A stretch of 6,828 nucleotides of DNA from Oscillospiraceae bacterium (GTDB taxonomy: Bacteria; Bacillota_A; Clostridia; Oscillospirales; Oscillospiraceae): the NCBI GenBank assembly GCA_017537045.1, contig JAFYLN010000219.1, positions 1 through 6,828 of the forward strand, written 5' to 3'. The notes under the pieces are model-generated. The model was not told the DNA's origin and searched no databases. It saw only the letters and a program-made list of their open reading frames with translations. The position numbers were made by a program, and so were the translations under genes. Shown piece after piece: positions 1-6,021 of this stretch; the stretch's first letter is position 1, and every line of letters starts with the position of its first letter.

Positions 1-1971
1 GCCAACATACCAGTAATAACCATCCTCATCCCGCCATGCCACATCACCGGTGTGATACATACCGTCATGCCATGCAGCATCGGTAGCTTCCTGGTTCAGA
101 TAGTAGCCCAGGAACACGCCGCAGGTGGGCTTGGGATCGGTACGGATGACGATTTCGCCATTGATACCGTCTTCCACACTCTTACCATCGGAATCCACGA
201 TGTCAATGCCATAGCCGGGAATGGGCTTGCCCATGGCACCGGGCTTGATGTCGGTACCGTAGAGGTTTGCAATACCCAGCGTCATTTCCGTTTGGCCGAA
301 ACCCTCATGGATGCGCAGGCCGGTGGCCTTCTCGAACTGATAGAAGACTTCGGGGTTCAGCGCCTCACCTGCAGTAGTGGCGTGATGGATGGAAGAAAGA
401 TCATACATGCTCAGATCCTGCTTGATAAGCATGCGGTACATGGTGGGAGGCGCACAGAAGGTGGTGATATTGTACTTCGCAAACATGGGCAGGATCTTTT
501 CTGCATCAAACCGATCGAAATCATAGACGAAGACCGCGCCTTCACACAGCCACTGACCGTAGAGCTTACCCCACAGAGCCTTGCCCCAGCCGGTTTCGGA
601 AATGGTGAAATGCAGGCCGTCCTGTTCACACAGATGCCAGTACCGGGCAGTGACATAGTGGCCCAAAGCATACTTATAAGAGTGCATAGCCATCTTGGGA
701 TAACCGGTGGTACCTGAGGTGAAAAGCATCAACATAGGATCATCGCCGCAGGGAGCATCCTCTGCACGCACATAGCGGCGGCTAAACAGGCCGTATTCCT
801 CATTGAAATCGTGCCAGCCTTCCCGTTTTCCACCCACCAGAACCTTGGTGAGCTTCATACCACAGACCGCTTCTGCCAATTCCACCTGATGAGCAGTATC
901 GCCATCAGCAGTACACAGGATCGCGGAAACACCACCCGCCTGGAACCGGTAGGTGAAATCATGCTCCATCAGCTGGTTGGTTGCGGGGATAGCAATGGCA
1001 CCCAGTTTGTGCAGACCAAGAATTGCATACCAGAACTGGTAATGGCGCTTCAGCACCAGCATAACACGGTCGCCCCGCTTAATGCCCAGACTTTTGAAAT
1101 AGTTGGCACACTGGGAGGAAGCATCCTTGAAATCCTTGAAGGTGAACCGGCGCTCGGTCATATCATTTGCGATGTGAACCATGGCCAGCTTATCGGGATT
1201 TTTCCGGGCCAGAGCATCCACGGTGTCAAATGCGAAGTTATAGCGCTCGGTATTAGCGTAGTTCAGACCTGTCATGGCGCCGTCTTCGTTCTCGGCACCC
1301 CATACGAAGGCATTGCACAGCAGCCTCTGATCTGCAGTCAGATCCTTCACAGCGGATCTGGGTTCCAGCTTCAGTGCGGAATCCCGCTTGTCGCTGGCCA
1401 TGATCATGGACAGGAATTCGCAGTCGTGACCGTCAATGGCAATCATGCCATGAGGCGTGGAAGACTTGTAGAAGATCGAATCGCCTTCTCTGAGGATTTC
1501 CTCGTGCTCACCTACCTTGATGCGCATAGCGCCCTTCAACACGATATCGAACTCCTGGCCGTCATGGGTGGTGGTATGGATAGGTTCATCCTGCAATTCT
1601 TCGGAGTATTTGTAGGTAACGTAGTAAGGAGTAGCCAGCTTCTGGCGGAACATGGGGGCCAGATCCTGAATGGTAATGCCATCTTCGCTGGCAGTTACCA
1701 GGCCTTTGCCCCTACGGGTAACGGTATAGCCGGTCAGCTTGGCACTGCGTCCTTCCAACAAAACGGTGATCTCCAGACCAAAAGCCTTAGAGCACTTGTG
1801 CAGGAAGGTAAACGGTAAATCTACCGTACCGGTTTCATACTGACGGTAAATTTCTTCAGAAACCTCCGTCTGTTCGGCCATCTTCTGGGTACTGTAGCCC
1901 AAAATCTCGCGCATACCTCTGATACGGGTTGCAATGTCCATAAGCTGTGTGGAAGGATTCGTGTTGGTCAT
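1..1971 (-). CDS. XRE-cupin-acyl-CoA synthetase fusion (AMP-forming), C-terminus beyond window
   Basis: The frame is open for 657 codons from ATG at 1971 to the left edge. AAAGGAG lies seven bases upstream of that ATG. Residues about 10-75 form a helix-turn-helix DNA-binding domain of XRE type (STQKMAEQTEVSEEIYRQYE). Residues about 118-190 form a cupin barrel, with H136, E140 and G147 in motif 1 and H174 in motif 2. From about residue 240 it is an ANL-superfamily adenylating enzyme: P-loop TSGTTGYPK (418-426), SETGW (458-462), GFGQTE (557-562) and YHTGD (639-643). The spacing and the SETGW and GEALNPE blocks most resemble medium-chain acyl-CoA synthetases. The expected reaction is carboxylate + ATP + CoA to acyl-CoA + AMP + PPi. 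The hinge and the mobile C-terminal domain (roughly 110-140 residues) fall outside the window. Substrate is unknown; an aryl or branched acid tied to amino acid metabolism is inferred from the T-box upstream. The regulator fused to an enzyme suggests autoregulation or ligand sensing. The domain calls are confident and the function is not. Confidence 0.93.
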   Translation of the reverse strand, partial: MTNTNPSTQLMDIATRIRGMREILGYSTQKMAEQTEVSEEIYRQYETGTVDLPFTFLHKCSKAFGLEITVLLEGRSAKLTGYTVTRRGKGLVTASEDGITIQDLAPMFRQKLATPYYVTYKYSEELQDEPIHTTTHDGQEFDIVLKGAMRIKVGEHEEILREGDSIFYKSSTPHGMIAIDGHDCEFLSMIMASDKRDSALKLEPRSAVKDLTADQRLLCNAFVWGAENEDGAMTGLNYANTERYNFAFDTVDALARKNPDKLAMVHIANDMTERRFTFKDFKDASSQCANYFKSLGIKRGDRVMLVLKRHYQFWYAILGLHKLGAIAIPATNQLMEHDFTYRFQAGGVSAILCTADGDTAHQVELAEAVCGMKLTKVLVGGKREGWHDFNEEYGLFSRRYVRAEDAPCGDDPMLMLFTSGTTGYPKMAMHSYKYALGHYVTARYWHLCEQDGLHFTISETGWGKALWGKLYGQWLCEGAVFVYDFDRFDAEKILPMFAKYNITTFCAPPTMYRMLIKQDLSMYDLSSIHHATTAGEALNPEVFYQFEKATGLRIHEGFGQTEMTLGIANLYGTDIKPGAMGKPIPGYGIDIVDSDGKSVEDGINGEIVIRTDPKPTCGVFLGYYLNQEATDAAWHDGMYHTGDVAWRDEDGYYWYVG

Positions 1972-1978
1972 GGTGATT

Positions 1979-1985
1979 CTCCTTT
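1979..1985 (-). promoter_or_regulatory. Ribosome binding site of the fusion gene
   Basis: AAAGGAG on the minus strand ends seven bases before ATG at 1971. It lies downstream of the leader terminator, so only read-through transcripts carry it. It fixes the start so that the helix-turn-helix domain is included in the protein. Confidence 0.85.
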
Positions 1986-2000
1986 CTGAAAAATGAAAAT

Positions 2001-2036
2001 AAAAAAACGCCTCAAGAACCTAAAGTTCTTGAGACG
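2001..2036 (-). terminator. T-box leader terminator, minus strand
   Basis: On the minus strand CGTCTCAAGAAC (2036-2025) pairs with GTTCTTGAGGCG (2019-2008), giving a 12-bp stem with one G-U pair and a five-base loop. Seven U residues (2007-2001) follow. It lies between the T-box core and the ribosome binding site of the fusion gene, which is where a T-box attenuator belongs. Its 5' end abuts the ACTC that can join the antiterminator. Confidence 0.93.
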
Positions 2037-2290
2037 AGTAAAACAAACCCGCGGTACCACTCAAATTGCGAAATTGCTATTTCGCCACCTCTTCGAAGTC
2101 CAACAACTTCTATGCACTGACGTAGCATACACGGGAAACGCCTACTGGGTGATTGACCTTTGGGGCTTCCGGCTCAGAAGGGATGGGAATTCCACAGTCC
2201 TTTATCGGGCTCACACCACCCCCGACTCTCTGGAAAATTCGTTGCGGATTCCGTCTTCATCGACGCCTTTAAGAATTGCTTATTGAATTT
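2001..2290 (-). ncRNA. T-box leader of the acyl-CoA synthetase fusion gene
   Basis: Read on the minus strand, the leader has the T-box core GAGTGGTACCGCG (2062-2050), with UGGU (2059-2056) as the bulge that pairs with a tRNA ACCA end. Stem I is recognisable by AGAGAG (2231-2226), the distal hairpin TCGGG/CCCGA around a GGTGGTG loop, and a kink-turn-like TGAGCC below the specifier loop. The base after GGAA (2193-2190) begins the trinucleotide UUC (2189-2187), the best specifier candidate (Phe). It is followed by C rather than the usual purine, and UUCC could pair with GGAA on the other strand, so the amino acid is uncertain. A 7-bp hairpin, GCGAAAT/ATTTCGC, precedes the T-box core and may be stem III. 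GAGT (2062-2059) can pair with ACTC (2039-2036), competing with the terminator that follows. It should raise expression of the fusion gene when the cognate tRNA is uncharged. Confidence 0.93.
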
Positions 2291-2296
2291 GTGCAC

Positions 2297-2325
2297 ACTT
2301 TATCACGGTGAAGCGGCATTGTCAA
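2297..2325 (-). promoter_or_regulatory. Promoter for the minus-strand T-box leader
   Basis: A perfect -35 box TTGACA (2325-2320) is followed by a 17-base spacer and a -10 box TAAAGT (2302-2297). This is a vegetative sigma-type promoter. Transcription should start near 2290, leaving a leader of about 290 bases to the terminator end, a normal T-box length. The start site is predicted only. Confidence 0.8.
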
Positions 2326-2505
2326 TACATTCATCAAACTAAAATTGCCAAGTTATAACGCATATTTTCTACGTCATGCACAAATGTGCGCCACCAAAAG
2401 GCAAAACCTTTCATTTCTTTTATAAATTGTCCGTCACTCCCGTAATCATTCAAAATCATGAACAGTAAAAAATAGTTTTCGTTTTTGGAAAGCAAACAAA
2501 AGTGC
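2326..2505. other. AT-rich spacer between the two divergent promoters
   Basis: No gene is supported in these 180 bases between the two -35 boxes. The stretch is AT-rich. The only structure I noticed is a short inverted repeat, GCACA-AA-TGTGC (2378-2389). It could be an operator for a DNA-binding protein, for example the XRE domain of the divergent gene, but nothing else supports this. Confidence 0.5.
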
Positions 2506-2534
2506 TTGACAGGTGGATTTGATGGTGCTATTAT
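2506..2534 (+). promoter_or_regulatory. Promoter of the aroF-pheA-aroB-aroC operon
   Basis: TTGACA (2506-2511), a 17-base spacer and TATTAT (2529-2534) make a near-consensus promoter. A TGn extension (2526-2528) sits directly before the -10 box. Transcription should start near 2541, just upstream of stem I of the T-box. Such a strong promoter fits control by attenuation downstream rather than by activation. Confidence 0.87.
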
Positions 2535-2540
2535 TTCGTT

Positions 2541-2836
2541 AAATCTTTTATATGACAAATGCGTCTGAGCAGAAAGAGTAGTCGGAACGATGACTGCAGA
2601 GAGTTGCCGGGTGGTGCGAGGCAATAGTCGGGAGTCGGATGAAGTTCATTCTGTGAGCAGTGTGTTGAAGCAGTAGTAGGCACAACGGGGGCGACCGTTA
2701 CATCGCTGAGGCTTTTCAGGCCCTATGGTTTACCATTTGCGCTGCGAAGTCAATAAGGTATGTTCTGTGAGGAATATGCGAAACAGAGTGGTAACACGTA
2801 ATTTTTACGTCCCTGTATCATTACAGGGACGTTTTT
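2541..2836 (+). ncRNA. T-box leader of the aro/phe operon, predicted Phe (UUC) specifier
   Basis: Stem I shows the kink-turn pair TGAG/TGAG, the helix CAGAA (2570-2574) with TTCTG (2649-2653), the loop-E strand AGTA (2577-2580), AGAGAG (2598-2603) and the distal hairpin TTGCC/GGCAA (2604-2608, 2620-2624) with a GGTGGTG loop. The specifier loop strand reads GAAG-UUC-A. UUC (2645-2647) follows GAA and precedes a purine next to the closing helix, as expected for tRNA-Phe. A hairpin AACGG/CCGTT (2684-2699) lies in the middle part. The T-box core AGAGTGGTAACACG (2785-2798) carries the UGGU bulge (2789-2792). ACGTAA (2796-2801) can pair with TTACGT (2805-2810) to form the antiterminator, using bases the terminator also needs. 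Uncharged tRNA-Phe should therefore allow read-through into aroF. Confidence 0.95.
2807..2836 (+). terminator. T-box leader terminator upstream of aroF
   Basis: A perfect 11-bp stem, ACGTCCCTGTA (2807-2817) with TACAGGGACGT (2822-2832), closes on a four-base loop and runs into a U tract (2832-2836). Its 5' arm overlaps the 3' side of the antiterminator, so the two structures exclude each other. It ends 23 bases before the aroF start. Confidence 0.95.
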
Positions 2837-2845
2837 ATTTTGTGA

Positions 2846-2853
2846 AAGAGGTG
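2846..2853 (+). promoter_or_regulatory. Ribosome binding site that fixes the aroF start
   Basis: AAGAGGTG lies six bases before ATG at 2860. The same frame stays open upstream to an ATG at 2725, but that would run through the T-box core and the terminator and has no comparable site. The start at 2860 is therefore preferred. Confidence 0.85.
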
Positions 2854-2859
2854 CAGCTT

Positions 2860-3888
2860 ATGTATATGAATTTCCAGAGAAAGCTTCCCATCCCCCAGGA
2901 AGTCAAACAGGAGTTCCCTCTCAGCGAAGCTATGGTAGCTATAAAGGCTGAGCGGGACAGACAGATCCGCAAAGTCTTTGAAGGCAAATCCGATAAATTC
3001 CTGCTGATCATCGGTCCCTGCTCTGCAGATCATAAAGAACCGGTTCTGGAATACATCTCCCGTCTCCGCCGACTGGATGAGCAGGTTTCCGATAAACTCA
3101 TTCTGATTCCCCGGATCTACACCAACAAGCCCAGAACCACTGGTCAGGGCTATAAGGGCATGCTCCATCAGCCGGATCCCGAGTCCAAACCGGATATGTA
3201 CAAAGGCATCGTTGCCATCCGGGATCTGCATCTGGCAGCTCTGCGGGATTACGGTTTCTCCTGTGCCGACGAAATGCTGTATCCCGAGAACTACCGGTAT
3301 CTTTCGGATCTTTTGTCCTACGTTGCAGTAGGCGCCCGCAGCGTAGAAAACCAGCAGCACCGGCTCACCGCCAGCGGCATCAGCGCACCTGTGGGTATGA
3401 AGAACCCCACCGGCGGTGATTTAAGCGTCATGATCAATTCCATCGTAGCTGCCCAGTCCAGCCATACCTTCATCTATAGAGGCTGGGAAGTGACAACCGG
3501 CGGCAACCCCTATGCCCATGCTATTTTGCGCGGCTATATTGATTATGCCGGTCGCAGCACTTCCAATTACCACTACGAAGATCTGCTGCGGGTAGACGGT
3601 CTGTATGAACATGCCAGTCTGGCATATCCTTCTGTCATCGTAGACACCAACCACAACAATTCCGGCAAGCAGTATCTGGAACAGATTCGTATTGCAAAGG
3701 ATATTGTCCACAGCCGGAACCAGAACCCTACCATCAAGCGTCTGGTTAAGGGACTGATGATCGAAAGTTATCTGGAAGACGGCGCCCAGAAGGCCGATGA
3801 ACATATCTTCGGCAAATCTATTACCGACCCTTGTCTGGGCTGGGAGAAAACCGAAAGGCTAATTCTGGATATCGCGGAAAAACTGTAA
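2860..3888 (+). CDS. aroF: 3-deoxy-7-phosphoheptulonate (DAHP) synthase, class I
   Basis: This cytosolic enzyme makes DAHP from phosphoenolpyruvate and erythrose 4-phosphate, the first step of the shikimate pathway. The 342-residue product is close to the E. coli AroG/AroF length (about 350) and collinear with that type I-alpha family. Recognisable blocks are IGPCSADH (51-58), RIYTNKPRTTGQGYKG (85-100), VGARSVENQQHR (157-168), DTNHNNSGKQ (262-271), MIESYLEDG (300-308) and SITDPCLGWE (320-329). The four metal ligands match C54, H265, E302 and D323. It is the first gene after the T-box leader, 23 bases past the terminator, and pheA follows after 24 bases. Which aromatic amino acid inhibits it cannot be read from the sequence. 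The symbol aroF is used generically; aroG or aroH would be equally fair. Confidence 0.96.
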   Translation: MYMNFQRKLPIPQEVKQEFPLSEAMVAIKAERDRQIRKVFEGKSDKFLLIIGPCSADHKEPVLEYISRLRRLDEQVSDKLILIPRIYTNKPRTTGQGYKGMLHQPDPESKPDMYKGIVAIRDLHLAALRDYGFSCADEMLYPENYRYLSDLLSYVAVGARSVENQQHRLTASGISAPVGMKNPTGGDLSVMINSIVAAQSSHTFIYRGWEVTTGGNPYAHAILRGYIDYAGRSTSNYHYEDLLRVDGLYEHASLAYPSVIVDTNHNNSGKQYLEQIRIAKDIVHSRNQNPTIKRLVKGLMIESYLEDGAQKADEHIFGKSITDPCLGWEKTERLILDIAEKL

Positions 3889-3895
3889 GGCTATC

Positions 3896-3902
3896 AGAAA
3901 GG
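3896..3902 (+). promoter_or_regulatory. Ribosome binding site for pheA; decides between TTG 3907 and ATG 3913
   Basis: AGAAAGG ends ten bases before ATG 3913 and only four before the in-frame TTG 3907. The TTG is too close for normal initiation, and the extra two residues have no role in the family, so ATG 3913 is preferred. Confidence 0.65.
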
Positions 3903-3912
3903 TCTGTTGTAT

Positions 3913-5001
3913 ATGACAAACAAACTGGAAATAGCCAGAGAAATCATCAATGAAGTGGATACCCAGATGGCAGAGTTGTTCGTCAAAAGAATGCGGGCTG
4001 CGGAACTGGTATACGAACATAAAAAGGAATACGGGCTACCCATTCTGGATCAGAGCCGGGAAGATCAAGTGATTGCCTCTAATTCTGCAAGAATTGAAGA
4101 CGATGTTCTCAAAGGATATTACATCGACTATCTGAAAAATCTCATGTCTCTCTCCCGGGCCTATCAGCATCGGATGCAGAGTGGACTGAAAGTGGCTTAC
4201 AGCGGTGTGGAAGGCGCCTTTGCCCACATCGCAGCCGGACGGATCTTTCCGGACAGCACAAGGGTATCCTGCAGGGATTTCAAGTCCGCCTATGATGCGG
4301 TTGCTAAAGGTGACTGTGACGCTGCTGTGCTTCCCATAGAAAACAGTTTTGCAGGAGAAGTGGGACAGACCATTGATCTGATCTTTTCCGGGAATCTCTA
4401 CATCAACGGCATCTATGAACTGGAGATCCATCAGAATCTTCTGGGTATTCCTGGCGCAAGGGTAGAGGACATCCGCAAAGTCACCAGCCATCCCCAGGCT
4501 CTGAGCCAGTGCCATGATTATATCAAACTCAGAGGATTTGATGCTGAAGAAGCCAGCAACACAGCCGTAGCAGCAAAAACGGTGGCAGAAAGCCAGGATA
4601 AGACTCTGGGTGCCATTGCCAGTGTGGAAACAGCAGAAATTTACGGTCTGAAGGTATTGGAGGCCAACATCAATAAGAGCGGAGAAAATACCACCCGCTT
4701 TGCGGTTCTGTCCAAGGTCATGGCAAATAGCCCTGCACTTGGCAACTCCGTTCTGATGTTCACCGTTAAAAATGAGGCAGGCTCTCTGGCAAACGCCATC
4801 AGCATCATTGGAAAATACGGCTACAATATGACTGCCTTGAGAAGCAGACCCCTCAGAAAGCATTCCTGGCAGTATTATTTCTACATTGAAATCGACGGCA
4901 CCATCAACAATGATACCGGTGCGGATATGATGGAAGAACTTGGACAGGTCTGCGACCAGCTGAAGGTCGCAGGCACCTTCGCAGCCCATACGGAAATTTA
5001 A
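3913..5001 (+). CDS. pheA: Bifunctional chorismate mutase / prephenate dehydratase (P-protein)
   Basis: It converts chorismate to prephenate and then to phenylpyruvate, the branch that commits carbon to phenylalanine. The 362-residue product has three domains. Residues 1-90 are an AroQ-type chorismate mutase, with R9, K37/K38, D46-x-x-R49-E50 and S81/Q85 matching the known active-site spacing. Residues about 92-270 are prephenate dehydratase: VAYSGVEGAFAH (94-105), LPIENSFAGEV (140-150), TSHPQALSQC (191-200) and the catalytic TRF (261-263). Residues about 278-362 are an ACT domain with GSLANA (290-295), expected to bind Phe for feedback inhibition. The usual ESRP of the Phe site reads RSRP here (310-313). 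It lies between aroF and aroB, and the next start is ten bases past its TAA. Its presence makes phenylalanine the logical signal for the upstream T-box. Start choice is discussed under the ribosome binding site. Confidence 0.96.
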   Translation: MTNKLEIAREIINEVDTQMAELFVKRMRAAELVYEHKKEYGLPILDQSREDQVIASNSARIEDDVLKGYYIDYLKNLMSLSRAYQHRMQSGLKVAYSGVEGAFAHIAAGRIFPDSTRVSCRDFKSAYDAVAKGDCDAAVLPIENSFAGEVGQTIDLIFSGNLYINGIYELEIHQNLLGIPGARVEDIRKVTSHPQALSQCHDYIKLRGFDAEEASNTAVAAKTVAESQDKTLGAIASVETAEIYGLKVLEANINKSGENTTRFAVLSKVMANSPALGNSVLMFTVKNEAGSLANAISIIGKYGYNMTALRSRPLRKHSWQYYFYIEIDGTINNDTGADMMEELGQVCDQLKVAGTFAAHTEI

Positions 5002-5011
5002 GGAGCAAAGC

Positions 5012-6016
5012 ATGACAATTCACATGGATTTAGGACCGGACAGCTATGATATTTTCATAGAAAGAGGTATCCTGGCAAAAGCCGGTCAGTATCTGAATCT
5101 GAACCGGCGGGCACTGGTTGTCACAGACACCGGAGTACCGGAAGTTTACGCGAAGGCTCTTGCCGAGCAGTGCAGAAACAGCGTGATCTGCACCGTAGAA
5201 ACCGGCGAAGGATCCAAGAGCCTTACTGTCTTCGGTCAGCTGCTGCAGACCATGCTGGAGCATAATTTTTCCAGAAAGGACTGTGTGGTGGCTGTTGGCG
5301 GCGGTGTGGTTGGCGATTTGTCCGGTTTCGCGTCGTCTGCCTATATGCGGGGCATTGATTTCTACAACATCCCCACTACCCTACTGTCCCAGATTGATTC
5401 CTCCATCGGCGGCAAGACAGCCATCAATTTGGGCGGAGTCAAGAATATTGTAGGTGCTTTCTACCAGCCGAAAATGGTTCTGATCGACCCGGACCTGCTG
5501 AAAACCCTACCTCCCAGACAAATCGCCAACGGTATGGCAGAAGCAATCAAGATGTCTCTGACCTCCGACAAGGAGCTCTTTGAACTGTTAGAAACCCAGG
5601 TCATTGAAAGCAATCTGGAAGAAATTATCCTTCGTTCTCTGAACATTAAAAAGGCTGTCGTGGAGCAGGACGAAAAGGAAGCAGGACTTCGCAAAATTCT
5701 CAACTTCGGTCATACGGTGGGACACGGAATTGAAAGCACCTCGGAGCTTTATCATGGCGAAGCTGTGGCTCTGGGTATGCTGCCAATGTGCAGTGAAACA
5801 CTGCGTCCCCGGGTTGTAGAAGTCCTGAAAAAATCCAATCTATACCGGAAGCTCCAGTACGATTGGGACAGAATTACCCAGGCGGCTTTCCATGATAAGA
5901 AGGCCGACGGCGGCAGTGTGACTGTAACACTGGTTCAGGAACCCGGTACCTATGAACTGAAAACCATGGGCTGTCTGGATGTGATAGAACAGGCCAAGGC
6001 ATGTCTGGAAGGTTGA
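5012..6016 (+). CDS. aroB: 3-dehydroquinate synthase
   Basis: This NAD- and metal-dependent cytosolic enzyme cyclises DAHP to 3-dehydroquinate, the second shikimate step, so it uses the aroF product directly. The 334 residues are slightly fewer than the common 350-365. The family blocks are present: GGGVVGD (96-102, NAD binding), PTTLLSQIDSSIGGKTAIN (121-139), GMAEAIK (174-180), NFGHTVGHGIE (231-241), YHGEAVALGM (247-256) and HDKK (294-297). The three zinc ligands correspond to E177, H234 and H248. TAAGGAG (4999-5005) combines the pheA stop with a ribosome binding site six bases before this ATG, which suggests translational coupling. aroC begins five bases after its TGA. Confidence 0.97.
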   Translation: MTIHMDLGPDSYDIFIERGILAKAGQYLNLNRRALVVTDTGVPEVYAKALAEQCRNSVICTVETGEGSKSLTVFGQLLQTMLEHNFSRKDCVVAVGGGVVGDLSGFASSAYMRGIDFYNIPTTLLSQIDSSIGGKTAINLGGVKNIVGAFYQPKMVLIDPDLLKTLPPRQIANGMAEAIKMSLTSDKELFELLETQVIESNLEEIILRSLNIKKAVVEQDEKEAGLRKILNFGHTVGHGIESTSELYHGEAVALGMLPMCSETLRPRVVEVLKKSNLYRKLQYDWDRITQAAFHDKKADGGSVTVTLVQEPGTYELKTMGCLDVIEQAKACLEG

Positions 6017-6021
6017 TCTCT

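Noticed and set aside
52..717. Plus-strand open frame of 221 codons
   Set aside because: It lies opposite the adenylation domain of the minus-strand gene and resembles no family.
811..1818. Long plus-strand open frame of 335 codons
   Set aside because: It is a shadow of the minus-strand fusion gene, whose HTH, cupin and adenylation motifs are unmistakable. The plus-strand translation shows no recognisable motif.
2159..2225. TGG (Trp) trinucleotide just before GAA in the left T-box as specifier
   Set aside because: It falls in the TGTGGA strand that can pair with TCCGCA, and it precedes rather than follows the GAA loop element.
1993..2342. Two plus-strand open frames between the fusion gene and its promoter
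   Set aside because: They overlap the minus-strand T-box leader, where the RNA structure explains the sequence. Neither product resembles a known protein.
2334..2624. Minus-strand open frame of 96 codons
   Set aside because: It covers the operon promoter and the 5' half of the plus-strand T-box, and has no recognisable motif.
2725..2859. Longer aroF start giving 45 extra N-terminal residues
   Set aside because: The extension would translate the T-box core and the terminator. The ribosome binding site and the usual family length favour ATG 2860.
4036..5013. Minus-strand open frame of 325 codons opposite pheA
   Set aside because: pheA has complete domain motifs on the plus strand. The antisense translation is Cys- and His-rich noise.
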